Shown here piece by piece: positions 1 through 8,513 of a stretch of DNA of 64,000 nt. The position numbers were made by a program, and so were the translations under genes. Positions within the stretch are counted from its first letter, which is position 1; each line of letters starts with the position of its first letter. The stretch spans positions 62,001-126,000 of the forward strand of contig NZ_CP031834.1 of the NCBI RefSeq assembly GCF_003590645.1, written 5' to 3'. This stretch comes from Mesorhizobium sp. DCY119. GTDB lineage: Bacteria; Pseudomonadota; Alphaproteobacteria; Rhizobiales; Rhizobiaceae. The notes below the pieces were generated by a model. It had not been told where the DNA came from. It worked only from the letters and a program-made list of their open reading frames with translations, and ran no database searches.

Positions 1-2
1 TC

Positions 3-830
3 AATACGCTCAACTGGCGGTTTGATTACCTCCTGGTCGGCAAGATGCTCGGCGGGACGGCGCTCGGCTATTATTCGGTCGGCAGCAACCTCGCCATGAT
101 GCCGACGCGCGAAGCGACGGCACCGCTGACGCAGACGATCTATCCCGGCTTCTCCAGCATCAGCCACGATCCACCGCGCCTCGCCGCCGCCTATCAGCGC
201 GTGCAGGCACTTGTCGCCGCGATCGCGCTTCCCGCCGGCATTGGGGTCGCGGTGGTCGCCGATCCGCTGGTCAGGCTCGCGTTGGGGGAGAAATGGGTGC
301 CGATCGTGTTCGTCATCCAGTCTCTCGCGTCGGTCTTCGCGCTCCAGACGCTGGGCTCGCTGGTGCAGCCGCTGGGCATGGCAAAGGGCGAAACGCGCCT
401 GCTGTTCATCCGCGATACGCAGATGCTGCTGGTCCGGGTTCCGATCATGGTCATCGGCCTGCTGCTCTACGGACTTCCGGGCATCGTCATCGGCCGCGTG
501 TTCACCGGCCTGTTCAACGCGCTCGTCAACATGATCCTCGTCAAGCGCTTCATCGGCGTCACGGTGCTGAAACAACTCTCGGCGAATGTGCGTGCGCTTG
601 CGAGCGTCGTGGTGATGGCGGCAGGTGTTACGCTCGCCGCGCGCTATCTGGGCCACACGGCCGACAAGATGATGCTCGTGCAGCAACTGGCGCTCCTGGT
701 GACGCTGGGGGGCGCTTTGTATTGCGGGTCGAGCCTGCTGCTCTGGATATTGATGAAGCGACCGCCCGGCCCCGAGATGGAGATCCAGAAGATCCTTGGC
801 AAAATCCTGTCGAAAGTTCGCCCCGCTTGA
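3..830 (+). CDS. Wzx-type polysaccharide flippase, 5'-truncated
   Basis: The reading frame is open from the left window edge, so the start lies upstream; the 275 residues seen are the C-terminal part. The visible start (NWRFDYLLVGKMLG) is typical of the middle of MATE/MVF-superfamily lipopolysaccharide biosynthesis exporters, which flip lipid-linked oligosaccharide units across the inner membrane. At least four or five hydrophobic segments follow, with short basic loops, and the protein ends in a basic tail. The next two genes are a pyruvyl transferase and a glycosyltransferase, so this is the end of an exopolysaccharide or LPS cluster. The family call is fairly secure; the exact polymer cannot be told. 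Confidence 0.8.
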   Translation, partial: NTLNWRFDYLLVGKMLGGTALGYYSVGSNLAMMPTREATAPLTQTIYPGFSSISHDPPRLAAAYQRVQALVAAIALPAGIGVAVVADPLVRLALGEKWVPIVFVIQSLASVFALQTLGSLVQPLGMAKGETRLLFIRDTQMLLVRVPIMVIGLLLYGLPGIVIGRVFTGLFNALVNMILVKRFIGVTVLKQLSANVRALASVVVMAAGVTLAARYLGHTADKMMLVQQLALLVTLGGALYCGSSLLLWILMKRPPGPEMEIQKILGKILSKVRPA

Positions 831-890
831 AGGCTACGCTGCAATTTCCCGCCGCATGCACGGCTTGCACGCCAGATGGAGAATGAGAAA

Positions 891-1898
891 ATGAGCTCGA
901 AATCAAATCTGGTCCTGATCGCCGAATTGCAGGACATGATCCACGATTGCCTGAAGGACTATGTCTCCGGCGACGAGCCGGTGGCGATGGTCGATTTCCC
1001 CGACTACAAGAATGTCGGCGATTCCGCGATCTGGCTGGGTCAGATGGCCTATCTCTCTTCCCGGTTCGACAAGGCGCCCACCTACATATCGTCGCTGCAG
1101 GACCACTCGCACGAGAAGCTGAACGATGCGGCCCCGTCCGGGCCGATTCTCATCACCGGCGGGGGAACGTTCGGCGACATCTGGTCGGGACATCAGGAGC
1201 TTCGCGAGAGCATCCTGGAGCGCTGGCCCGGCCGTCTGGTCGTGCAACTGCCGCAGTCCATTCATTACAAGTCGCAAGACCACGCCGATCGGATGGCGCG
1301 GGCGATCGCAAAGCACAAGAACTTCGTCCTGCTCGTGCGCGACGAGGAATCGAAGGCGTTCGCCGAAAAGCACTTCGATTGCCGCGTACATCTCTGCCCG
1401 GACATGGCGTTCGGCATCGGCCCGATCCAGCCGCTGGCCGCAACCGAATTTCCGGTGCTGGCAATGCTGCGGGCGGATCAGGAAAAGGCCTCGAATTACG
1501 ATTTTTCCGCCTATCCCGATGTTCCCGTGGAGGACTGGATCAGCGAATCCCGCACCCCGGTGCGCATCGCCAAGGCGCTTGGTGCGGCGAAGGCAGTGGT
1601 TTCGCTGGATCCCGAGCGTATCCGCGGCGCCAAGCTCAACGCTGCCGCGCACAACCGCTTCCGCCGCGGCATCCGGCAGATTTCGCGCGGGCAGGCCATC
1701 GTCACCGACCGCCTGCATGTCCACATCTGCGCGCTGCTCCTCGGTCGGCCGCATGCCGTCCTCGACAACAGCTACGGCAAGGTGCGCCGATTCATGAACG
1801 CTTTCTCCGGCGGGACGGACCTGTCCTACAAGGCGGAATCGCTCGACGACGGGATCGCCTGGGCGCGCAGTCAGGCCGGCCTCGGAGCCGCCGCATGA
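891..1898 (+). CDS. polysaccharide pyruvyl transferase family protein
   Basis: This 335-residue protein matches the pyruvyl transferase family (ExoV/CsaB type), which adds pyruvate ketals from phosphoenolpyruvate to sugars of surface polysaccharides. Seen motifs are NVGDSAIWLGQ near residue 45, a glycine-rich GGGTFGDIW near 90 and a C-terminal DRLHVHICALLLGRP followed by a DNSYGKV segment, as in the family. I chose ATG 891 over the in-frame ATG 876 because GGAGA at 878-882 sits 8 bases before 891 and overlaps the earlier codon. It lies 60 bases after the flippase gene and 43 before a glycosyltransferase gene, probably in one operon. The acceptor sugar is unknown. Confidence 0.82.
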   Translation: MSSKSNLVLIAELQDMIHDCLKDYVSGDEPVAMVDFPDYKNVGDSAIWLGQMAYLSSRFDKAPTYISSLQDHSHEKLNDAAPSGPILITGGGTFGDIWSGHQELRESILERWPGRLVVQLPQSIHYKSQDHADRMARAIAKHKNFVLLVRDEESKAFAEKHFDCRVHLCPDMAFGIGPIQPLAATEFPVLAMLRADQEKASNYDFSAYPDVPVEDWISESRTPVRIAKALGAAKAVVSLDPERIRGAKLNAAAHNRFRRGIRQISRGQAIVTDRLHVHICALLLGRPHAVLDNSYGKVRRFMNAFSGGTDLSYKAESLDDGIAWARSQAGLGAAA

Positions 1899-1941
1899 GG
1901 CCGTGCGTCACGCGAACAGATATCCGCGGAGGTGAAATCCG

Positions 1942-2751
1942 ATGACCACGGTCACCTTCATCATTCCGGTCCGCCATCAGGACAATGCCCGCGACTGGAG
2001 CCTTCTCAAGGCGAACCTTACCCAGACCATGGCCTCGATCTCGAACCAGACCAATGGAGATTGGCGCGGCATCATCGTGGCGAATGAGGGCGCCGATCTA
2101 CCCGATTTGCCGGAGCGTTTCGAGGTGGAGCGCGTGACGTTTCCGCCAAACAATCTTCACGAAATCGACGAGGCCGACATCGAGGCTGTCTACGATGCCT
2201 TCCGCGCCGACAAGGGGCGCCGGGTGCTGATGGGCATGCTGCGCGCGCGCGACAGCCGCTTCTTCATGATCGTCGACGACGATGATTTCGTGAATGCCGG
2301 CATCGTCCAATATGCGTCGGAGAATCCCAACGCGAACGGATGGGCGATCGACCGCGGCTATATCTGGGACGATGGCGGCAAACTGCTGCTGGGGTATGAC
2401 GAGTTCAACCATCTCTGCGGAACGTCATTGATCGTCCGCTCGGATCTCTATGGCCTGCCGGAAAGCTTCGAGGATGCCTCGCTCGACTGGATCAAGACGA
2501 TGCTGGGCAGCCATGTCCGCATCGCCGACATCCTCGCGCAGCGCGGCACGCCATTGGGAACGCTGCCGTTCCGTGGCGCCGTCTACCGCGTCGCCCATGC
2601 GGGTTCGCACAGCAAGGCGCCCGGCATCCTGGTCAAATACTTCCTGAGCTGGGAAGCGCTCAAGCGGCCCCGCCGTCTGCTGCGCAATCTGGGCAAGCTC
2701 CGGCTGGTCGACGAGACCGCAAAGCGCGATTTTTTCGGCCAGCGCATCTAG
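1942..2751 (+). CDS. glycosyltransferase, GT-A type
   Basis: The 269-residue protein begins with a short beta strand (TVTFIIPVRHQ) typical of GT-A glycosyltransferases and carries an acidic IVDDDDFVN motif at about 110-118. This is the DXD-like site that binds the metal and nucleotide sugar. It has no membrane segment. A strong GGAGGT at 1928-1933 precedes the ATG. It follows the flippase and pyruvyl transferase genes on the same strand, so it probably builds the same surface polysaccharide. Donor and acceptor cannot be assigned. Confidence 0.72.
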   Translation: MTTVTFIIPVRHQDNARDWSLLKANLTQTMASISNQTNGDWRGIIVANEGADLPDLPERFEVERVTFPPNNLHEIDEADIEAVYDAFRADKGRRVLMGMLRARDSRFFMIVDDDDFVNAGIVQYASENPNANGWAIDRGYIWDDGGKLLLGYDEFNHLCGTSLIVRSDLYGLPESFEDASLDWIKTMLGSHVRIADILAQRGTPLGTLPFRGAVYRVAHAGSHSKAPGILVKYFLSWEALKRPRRLLRNLGKLRLVDETAKRDFFGQRI

Positions 2752-2802
2752 CGCAAAGGCGCCGGACCGGGCTGGATGGCTCACTCAGGCGCTGGCTACG
2801 GG

Positions 2803-3699
2803 TCAGCCGTCAAGCGGCTGGATATCCGCGTCGGCCAGAACATAGGTCGCGTAGCGGAAATCGCGGATGTTCGCGACGTTTTCGCCGAGCCATTCAAGCA
2901 GCATGAAGCCGCGCACACCGGCATCCGGCGCCTGCGGATCGCGGATGAGGATGGCCGGCCGGCCATCGACGAAGCCGAGCGACAGGGCCCAGTCGTCGGC
3001 GCGGCTGTAATTGCCGTAATAGTTCGACACCTGCGCCTTGCCGCGCATGCGGGTGCGGTTGACGACTTCAAGCTGGATATCCTCGCCGACCAGCGCCCGC
3101 ACCGCGTCGAAGTCGCGCGCGTTGAACAGGTCGACATAGCGGCGAAGGCGTCGCTCGTCTTCGGCGCCCAGCGTCGGCTTGACGACCTCTTCCGGTTCCT
3201 GCGCCAGCAGGCGAAGCTGTGCCCGCCCGCGATGCAATGCCGCTTTCGTTGCGGCAAGCGTCGCGCCGGTCGCCTCACAGGCTTCATGCAGGCTGAGGCC
3301 GAGCACGTCGACCAGGATCACGGCGCTGCGCTGCTGCGCGGAGAGATGCATGAAAGTGCGAAGGCCTATCTGGGCGATATGCCGGCTGTCGGCGGCAGCA
3401 GACGGGTCCTCGATCATGGATGTATCGGCCTCGCTCATGCGCGATCTTTCCCGGGTGCGTCGGCGCAGATAGTCATGGGCGGCATTGTGGGCGACGCGAA
3501 ACAGCCACTGCTCCGGCTGCTCGACCGTGACATTACCGTCGAACGCCTGAAGCGCCTTCGCAAGCACCTCCTGCACGACATCCTCGCCGTCGATCACGGA
3601 ACCCGCCATGCGGGCGCAGTAGCGATGCAGCCGGGGGCGTAGGTCGACCAGCATGGCCTCGAAAGCCGGCCGGTCCAGTTTCTGCGGTGTTGAGCTCAT
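2803..3699 (-). CDS. ECF-type sigma-70 factor with C-terminal SnoaL-like domain
   Basis: The 298-residue protein has sigma region 2 (about 10-80, with DGEDVVQEVLAKAL and an EQWLFRVAHNAAHDYLR segment) and sigma region 4 with a helix-turn-helix (about 115-165, LSAQQRSAVILVDVLGLSLHEACEATG). A further 120 residues resemble a SnoaL/NTF2-like fold (YVDLFNARDFDAVRALVGEDI). ECF factors with such a fused domain (SigJ-like and ECF41-like groups) use it to control their own activity rather than a separate anti-sigma factor; none is seen here. The ECF41 linker motif WLPEP is absent, so this belongs to another SnoaL-carrying group. It lies 54 bases downstream of a small gene on the same strand. Confidence 0.85.
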   Translation of the reverse strand: MSSTPQKLDRPAFEAMLVDLRPRLHRYCARMAGSVIDGEDVVQEVLAKALQAFDGNVTVEQPEQWLFRVAHNAAHDYLRRRTRERSRMSEADTSMIEDPSAAADSRHIAQIGLRTFMHLSAQQRSAVILVDVLGLSLHEACEATGATLAATKAALHRGRAQLRLLAQEPEEVVKPTLGAEDERRLRRYVDLFNARDFDAVRALVGEDIQLEVVNRTRMRGKAQVSNYYGNYSRADDWALSLGFVDGRPAILIRDPQAPDAGVRGFMLLEWLGENVANIRDFRYATYVLADADIQPLDG

Positions 3700-3753
3700 T
3701 GCGTCCCGTGCTGTTTCCGATTTTCTGCAATTTACCCTACCCGGGTCGGAACC

Positions 3754-4074
3754 CTAGGTCGTCGGTTTCGGCCCTGCAAGCATGCGGTAATTGCCCATGA
3801 CCTTCGCCTGCGACCGCATCACCGGCGTAGAGCGTCGCTCAGCATGGTTTTCCGTGAACGCCTTGAAGGCGGCGAACCCGGGCAATGGCGAGGCAGCACT
3901 TTCGTCCTGCGTGCCAATAACGTGGATGAACTCCCCGTCATCCAGTTCGAGCGCGAGATATTGCAACGCTTGCGGCGCGGACCGGTCGAGTTCTTCGAAC
4001 ACACCTGCGATCAGCGCGCGGTTCTCCTCCAGCCTGCCGTCTTTCACGCTGTAGCGAATGACTGCGTAACCCAT
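3754..4074 (-). CDS. small conserved protein, possible ABM-like (ferredoxin-fold) protein
   Basis: A 106-residue soluble protein. The start at 4074 is set by AGGAGA about 6 bases upstream; the longer open frame to 4215 runs through the divergent promoter region. The alternating pattern (MGYAVIRYSVKDG, then a helix, then QYLALELDDGEFIHVIG) fits the alpha-beta dimeric ferredoxin-like barrel of antibiotic-biosynthesis-monooxygenase-like proteins, but I recognise no catalytic motif. It is upstream of, and probably co-transcribed with, the sigma factor gene, and divergent from a tandem DUF1428 gene whose domains have a similar fold. Function unknown. Confidence 0.6.
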   Translation of the reverse strand: MGYAVIRYSVKDGRLEENRALIAGVFEELDRSAPQALQYLALELDDGEFIHVIGTQDESAASPLPGFAAFKAFTENHAERRSTPVMRSQAKVMGNYRMLAGPKPTT

Positions 4075-4121
4075 CGTCGTTCTCCTGATGCTTGTCCTGC
4101 TACCAAGACGCCGGAGGCCCG

Positions 4122-4154
4122 CAAAAAGATTCTCGAGGCCAGAGAATCTTTTTG
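4122..4154. promoter_or_regulatory. perfect 13-bp inverted repeat in a divergent intergenic region
   Basis: Arms 4122-4134 and 4142-4154 are exact reverse complements around a 7-base spacer (GAGGCCA). The left arm begins CAAAAAGATTCTC and the right arm ends in a T run, so as RNA it would be a hairpin flanked by A and T runs, readable from both strands. It sits between the divergent starts at 4074 and 4229, where a terminator is not expected. It may be an operator, a leader hairpin or a short repeated element. Confidence 0.6.
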
Positions 4155-4228
4155 GCCATTCGCATCGTCTTTCACGTGAAGGGGCCTGCAAGCGCAGGAA
4201 AACCGCTTCGAACAAAGAGGAGAGAAGA

Positions 4229-4942
4229 ATGGCTTATATCGAAGGACGCGTCGCTGCGGTGCCCGCCGCCAACAAGGAAGCCTATCGCAAGCACGCCGCG
4301 GACGCCGCGGCAATCTTCAGGGAATACGGCGCAACCCGCGTCGTCGAGACCTGGGGCGACGATGTGCCGGATGGCACGATCACCGACTTCAAGGGCGCGG
4401 TGAAGGCAAAGCCGGACGAGATCATCGTCTTTGCCTGGCACGAATATCCTTCGAAGGAAGTGGCCGACGCGGCCAACGAGAAATTCATGAGCGACCCGCG
4501 CATGAAGCAACTTGGTGCAACGATGCCCTATGATGGCATGCGCATGATCTTCGGTGGCTTCACGTCGGTTCTCGACGAAAACGCCAAGGGCAAGATGGGC
4601 TATGTCGATGGCTCGCTGGTGCCCGTGCCCGCCAGCAACAAGGCTGCCTATCATGAACTGTCGGCCAAGCTTATCCCGGTTCTGATGGAACATGGCGCGA
4701 CGCGTGTCGTCGACACCTGGGAAGACGCCATTCCCGACGGCAAGGTCACCGACTACAAGGGCGCGGTGAAGGCCGCAGGCGACGAGAAGGTCGTCTATTC
4801 CTGGATCGAATGGCCGTCGAAGGAAGTCCGCGACGCAGGCTGGGAGAAGGTGATCGCCGACCCGCGCATGTATGCGGATTCAGAGCCCTACGACAACAAG
4901 CGCAGGGTCCATGGCGGTTTCCTGCCGCTTATCGACGCCTGA
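4229..4942 (+). CDS. tandem DUF1428 protein (YbaA-like)
   Basis: The 237-residue protein contains two copies of the DUF1428 domain, about residues 1-115 and 120-237. Each has the pattern GYVDGSLVPVPASNKAAYH, then GATRVVDTWED, PDGKVTDYKGAVKA, W-EWPSKE-D and a DPRM segment. Single-domain members are about 120 residues, so this is an internal duplication or fusion. The family has a ferredoxin-like dimeric fold and no settled function. The ATG at 4229 follows GAGGAGAG with good spacing; the frame extends upstream without a better start. The divergent neighbour is a similarly sized unknown protein and then a SnoaL-type sigma factor, suggesting a shared regulon. Confidence 0.85.
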   Translation: MAYIEGRVAAVPAANKEAYRKHAADAAAIFREYGATRVVETWGDDVPDGTITDFKGAVKAKPDEIIVFAWHEYPSKEVADAANEKFMSDPRMKQLGATMPYDGMRMIFGGFTSVLDENAKGKMGYVDGSLVPVPASNKAAYHELSAKLIPVLMEHGATRVVDTWEDAIPDGKVTDYKGAVKAAGDEKVVYSWIEWPSKEVRDAGWEKVIADPRMYADSEPYDNKRRVHGGFLPLIDA

Positions 4943-4960
4943 AATTGCCCGTTGGATTCA

Positions 4961-4994
4961 GAGCAAACGTGCCGTCCATTCGGTGCGTTTGCTC
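4961..4994. terminator. hairpin between convergent genes
   Basis: GAGCAAACG (4961-4969) and CGTTTGCTC (4986-4994) are perfect reverse complements with a 16-base loop, between the end of the DUF1428 gene and the end of the convergent quiC-like gene. No long T run follows, so it is only a probable bidirectional terminator. Confidence 0.4.
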
Positions 4995-5042
4995 GCATTG
5001 TTTCGTCGCGTTGGCTTGAGGCGTTCTGAGCCTTGCCCAAAC

Positions 5043-6938
5043 TCAGACCCGGGGCATTCCCCTTGGCCGCATGTGCCGCTTCTGCGCGGCAATGCGGAAG
5101 GGAGCGTTGGCCGCGCCATAGCCCTTGTAGCCGCCGCGCCGCTCGACAATCTCGAAGATGAAGCCCTCGCCCCAGGTCGGGGCATAGAGCTGGAAATACT
5201 CGCCATGCTCATCGCGGTCGTAGAGCATGTTCTCCTCGCGCAGGCGGTCGGCAAGCTCGGGCTCCAACCCGAAGCGGGCTTCGACGTCGTCATAGTAGTT
5301 CGGCGAGATGGCAAGCGTGGCGAAGCCGTTCGCCTTCAGCGCGGCGGCCGTGGCGAAGATATCGTCGGTCGCAAACGCCAGATGCTGGGTGCTTGAGCCG
5401 AAACTCTCGGCGATGAAATGGCCGGCAAGCGTGCGCCGGTTTTCCGCGCCGTTGAGGGTCAGCCGCAGCGAGCCGTCGTCGTTTTCGATGACCTGGCTGC
5501 GCACGATGCCGGCCGGGTCGATGACGTCGACCATCGGCGTCTTACGCGTCCGGAAAATAGACGTGTAGAACAAAAGCCAGGTCAGCATCTCGTCATGGCC
5601 CATCGTCTGGCCGACGTGATCGATCTGCTGCAAACCGACCGGACGCGCGGGAACGGGATCGTCGGTTGGAACGAACTCGACTTCCCACACCCGCGCCAGT
5701 TCCGACGTGCGGTCGACAAAATGAACCACGCTGCCGCCGACGCCACGAATGGCGGGCAGCGTCAGTTCACCAGGCCCAACCGCCTGTTCAAAGGGTTCGG
5801 CGCCCAGCGCCCGCGCACGCGATACGGCCGCATGCGCATTTTCCACACCCAGCCCGATGGCGCAGACCGAAGTGCCATGCACGGTGAAGGAGGAATGGGC
5901 AAAACTCTCACGCTCGGTGTTGATGACCAGATTGATGCCGCCCTGCCGGTAGAGCGTCACGTTCTTGGAGACATGGCGGCCTTCCCTATGGAAACCGAGC
6001 GCGCCAAACATCGTCGCCAGGCTCGCCGCATCAGTCTCGTCGGCGGCGAACTCGACGAACTCCACGCCATGAACGCCGACCCGGTCGGGAATGTCCGGCG
6101 TGGCGAGCGCGATGTCGGGCTCCTCGCGCCGCACCTGGTCCATCAGGTAGACGAGCGAGCGGTGGCCGTCGACGGAGATCGACTTGGCCGAGCCGCCACG
6201 AAACTGGTCGTTGAATATCTCCAGCGAAAGATAGCCGTCATAGCCTGTCGCAGCGACCGCGCGCATGAAATCCTTGACCGGCAGGTCGCCCTCGCCCGGC
6301 ATGTTGCGGAAATGGCGGCTCCAGTAGAGCAAATCCATGTCGATGGCCGGTGCGTCGGCAAGCTGGACGATGAAGATCTTGTCCTTCGGAATCGAACGGA
6401 TCGACCCCACATCGATCTTGCGCGCCAGCGTGTGGAAGGAATCGAGGATGATACCGATGTTGGGGTGATTGGCGCGCCGCACGATCTCCCACGCGTCGCG
6501 ATGGTCGTGGACGTGCCGGCCCCAGGCGAGCGCCTCATAGCCGACGCGCAGCCCCCGCTTTGCCGCCCGCTCGCCCAGCTCGAAGAAATCAGCCGCCGCG
6601 CGGTCGATGCCGCCGAGCGAAACCGGCGAGACGCTGGAGCAGACCAGCATCAGGTCCGTGCCCAATTCCTGCATGACGTCGAACTTGCGCTCGGCCCGGT
6701 CGAAGGCGCGGCCGCGCTGCGGCTCGGGCAGGCCTTCGAAGTCGCGGAACGGCTGGAACAGCGTTATTTCCAGCCCGGCATCGCGCACCATCGCGCCGAC
6801 ATCGCGCGGCGAGCCGTCGAAGGCCAGAAAATCGTTCTCGAAGATTTCGATGCCGTCGAAGCCGGCCGCCGCAATCGCTGCAAGCTTCTCGCCGAAATCG
6901 CCCGATATCGATACCGTCGCTATCGACGTCTTCATCAT
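5043..6938 (-). CDS. quiC: 3-dehydroshikimate dehydratase, TIM-barrel/HPPD-like fusion (QuiC type)
   Basis: The 631-residue protein fuses a sugar phosphate isomerase-like TIM barrel (about 1-275) to two vicinal-oxygen-chelate modules resembling 4-hydroxyphenylpyruvate dioxygenase (about 285-605). This is the architecture of pseudomonad QuiC1, which converts 3-dehydroshikimate to protocatechuate in quinate/shikimate catabolism. Barrel metal ligands are visible at E135 (GYEA), D166 (ILDSFH), Q192 (VQLAD) and E240 (SLEIFND). The HPPD-like part keeps a H-H-E triad: H441, H519 and E596. GGAGA lies 7 bases before the start. Annotation pipelines often call such proteins hydroxyphenylpyruvate dioxygenase; the fused barrel argues against that. 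No quinate dehydrogenase or protocatechuate genes are nearby. Confidence 0.85.
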   Translation of the reverse strand: MMKTSIATVSISGDFGEKLAAIAAAGFDGIEIFENDFLAFDGSPRDVGAMVRDAGLEITLFQPFRDFEGLPEPQRGRAFDRAERKFDVMQELGTDLMLVCSSVSPVSLGGIDRAAADFFELGERAAKRGLRVGYEALAWGRHVHDHRDAWEIVRRANHPNIGIILDSFHTLARKIDVGSIRSIPKDKIFIVQLADAPAIDMDLLYWSRHFRNMPGEGDLPVKDFMRAVAATGYDGYLSLEIFNDQFRGGSAKSISVDGHRSLVYLMDQVRREEPDIALATPDIPDRVGVHGVEFVEFAADETDAASLATMFGALGFHREGRHVSKNVTLYRQGGINLVINTERESFAHSSFTVHGTSVCAIGLGVENAHAAVSRARALGAEPFEQAVGPGELTLPAIRGVGGSVVHFVDRTSELARVWEVEFVPTDDPVPARPVGLQQIDHVGQTMGHDEMLTWLLFYTSIFRTRKTPMVDVIDPAGIVRSQVIENDDGSLRLTLNGAENRRTLAGHFIAESFGSSTQHLAFATDDIFATAAALKANGFATLAISPNYYDDVEARFGLEPELADRLREENMLYDRDEHGEYFQLYAPTWGEGFIFEIVERRGGYKGYGAANAPFRIAAQKRHMRPRGMPRV

Positions 6939-6960
6939 GCAAAAGTCTCCGAATAAAAGT

Positions 6961-6974
6961 ACGAACCAGTTCGT
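6961..6974. promoter_or_regulatory. operator-like palindrome upstream of quiC
   Basis: ACGAAC-CA-GTTCGT is a perfect 6+2+6 palindrome 22 bases before the quiC start. Palindromes of this form are typical targets of TetR-family repressors. No intact TetR gene lies next to it, so the regulator would have to be encoded elsewhere or has been lost. Confidence 0.45.
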
Positions 6975-6978
6975 CTAG

Positions 6979-7415
6979 AACAACGCCTGCACAAATGCAT
7001 CCCGCAGCGATGCAAAACCAGCCGAGCCGCCATCACTCCACGAGGTTTTCGCTGCGCGTCGCGAAACGGACGACCATATCGACAGCATTGCGGCGCAGCC
7101 TTTCAAGCTGGTCCTCAGCGCCGAAATCACGGCCGAAAATCTTCGAGAAGGTGGCCCGGCAAGCACAGCCATTTACCGGCGACGCTCGGTCAAACACAAG
7201 AGCGGCAGACTGCCGCTTCGGCTATATCGCCTCGGGGAGGAGTTGAGTGCCCGTTTCTGGCGACAGGATCATCGACGTGCTGCGCGCACTGACCGCACAT
7301 CAGGCCGACCGCCGCGATCGTGATCAGCCTGATCGGGCCACGCATGAACGCGAAGGCGCGCGGCGCGGCATGCGCCCAACGCGTCGGCGAATATCGAGCA
7401 GAGCCTTCGGCGTGC
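6979..7415 (+). pseudogene. 0.44 kb without a convincing gene; possible regulator remnant
   Basis: Between quiC and the end of mtnA no intact gene can be supported. A frame open from 6979 to 7323 lacks a start codon but holds a short stretch (ASTAIYRRRSVKHKSGRL) faintly like the recognition-helix end of a TetR protein. A separate frame opens at GTG 7247 behind a good GGAGGAG and starts VPVSGDRIIDVLRALTAHQ, like the first helices of a winged-helix regulator. It then becomes arginine-rich nonsense running into mtnA. Both could be pieces of a decayed regulator gene divergent from quiC; either could be chance. Confidence 0.25.
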
Positions 7416-8513
7416 TTAGCCCCGCCGTTCGGGAAAGAGTTCGCGCAGGCCTTCGCGCGAGGCCTTGGCGACGCCGCGCTCGGTGATGAGGCCAGTGACC
7501 AGTCGCGCCGGGGTCACGTCGAAGGCGGGGTTACCGGCCGTAGTGCCTTCGGGCGAGACGCGCACCTGCGCGATTTCGCCCGAAGCCGTCTTGCCCCAGA
7601 CCAGCGAAACCTCATCGCCGGAGCGCTCCTCGATCGGGATTTCCTTCAGGCCGTCGCCGACGGTCCAGTCGATGGTAGGCGACGGCAGCGCGACGTAGAA
7701 CGGCACGTCATTGTCGCGCGCAGCAAGCGCCTTGAGATAGGTGCCGATCTTGTTGCAGACATCGCCGTCCGCCGTTGTGCGGTCGGTGCCGACGATGACC
7801 ATGTCCACTGCGCCGCGCTGCATCAGGTGCCCGCCGGCGTTGTCGACGATCAGCGTGTGCGGCACGCCATGGCCGACCATCTCCCACGCCGTGAGCTGTG
7901 CGCCCTGGTTGCGCGGGCGCGTTTCATCGACATAGACGTGGACCGGAATGCCCTCCTCCGCTGCCAGATAGATCGGCGCGGTCGCGGTGCCATAGTCGAC
8001 GGTTGCCAGCCAGCCGGCATTGCAGTGGGTCAGGATGTTGACGGTCTCGCCGGGCTTCTTCTTCGCCGCGATCGCGCGGATGATTTCGAGGCCGTTGCGG
8101 CCGATGCCGCGGTTGAGCTCGATGTCCTCGTCGGCGATCTCGGCGGCGCGCTTGTAGGCAGCCTTGGCCCGCTCGGCCTCGGACAGCGACCGCAGCAGAT
8201 TGCGCATCTCATCGAGCGCCCAGCGCAGGTTGATCGCGGTCGGCCGCGTCTCGTGCAGCCTCTCCCAGGCAGCATCGAGTGCGGCGTCAGACGGGTCGTC
8301 AAGCGTCTGCAAGGCCATGCCGTAGGCCGCCGTCACGCCGATCAGCGGCGCGCCGCGCACCCACATGTCGCGGATCGCCGTTGCAATGCCGTCCACCGTG
8401 CCGACAGTCTCGATGCGAAAATCATGTGGCAGCCAGCGCTGGTCGATGATGTCGACGGATTTTCCGTCTTCATTCAGCCAGATCGTCCGGTAGTGGCGGT
8501 CTCCGACATTCAC
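7416..8513 (-). CDS. mtnA: S-methyl-5-thioribose-1-phosphate isomerase
   Basis: MtnA (365 residues) converts 5-methylthioribose-1-phosphate (and, in known cases, 5-deoxyribose-1-phosphate) to the ribulose-1-phosphate form in the cytosol. It belongs to the eIF2B-alpha-related family. Seen: [14 protein letters not shown] near 52-65, the catalytic cysteine in [16 protein letters not shown] (C164), the [15 protein letters not shown] segment and the catalytic aspartate in [19 protein letters not shown] (D244). Its ATG overlaps the mtnK stop by 4 bases, so the two are translationally coupled. The later methionine-salvage genes (mtnB, C, D) are not here, which matters for the pathway. Confidence 0.93.
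   Translation of the reverse strand: MNVGDRHYRTIWLNEDGKSVDIIDQRWLPHDFRIETVGTVDGIATAIRDMWVRGAPLIGVTAAYGMALQTLDDPSDAALDAAWERLHETRPTAINLRWALDEMRNLLRSLSEAERAKAAYKRAAEIADEDIELNRGIGRNGLEIIRAIAAKKKPGETVNILTHCNAGWLATVDYGTATAPIYLAAEEGIPVHVYVDETRPRNQGAQLTAWEMVGHGVPHTLIVDNAGGHLMQRGAVDMVIVGTDRTTADGDVCNKIGTYLKALAARDNDVPFYVALPSPTIDWTVGDGLKEIPIEERSGDEVSLVWGKTASGEIAQVRVSPEGTTAGNPAFDVTPARLVTGLITERGVAKASREGLRELFPERRG

Noticed and set aside
5043-6938. 4-hydroxyphenylpyruvate dioxygenase of tyrosine breakdown
   Set aside because: The N-terminal TIM barrel with E135, D166, Q192 and E240 and the total length of 631 match the QuiC-type dehydratase; plain HPPD is about 350-400 residues.
5418-6956. Long plus-strand open frame (512 codons) opposite quiC
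   Set aside because: The opposite strand carries all motifs of the QuiC-type fusion; the plus-strand translation has no recognisable domain and is an antisense by-product of high GC.
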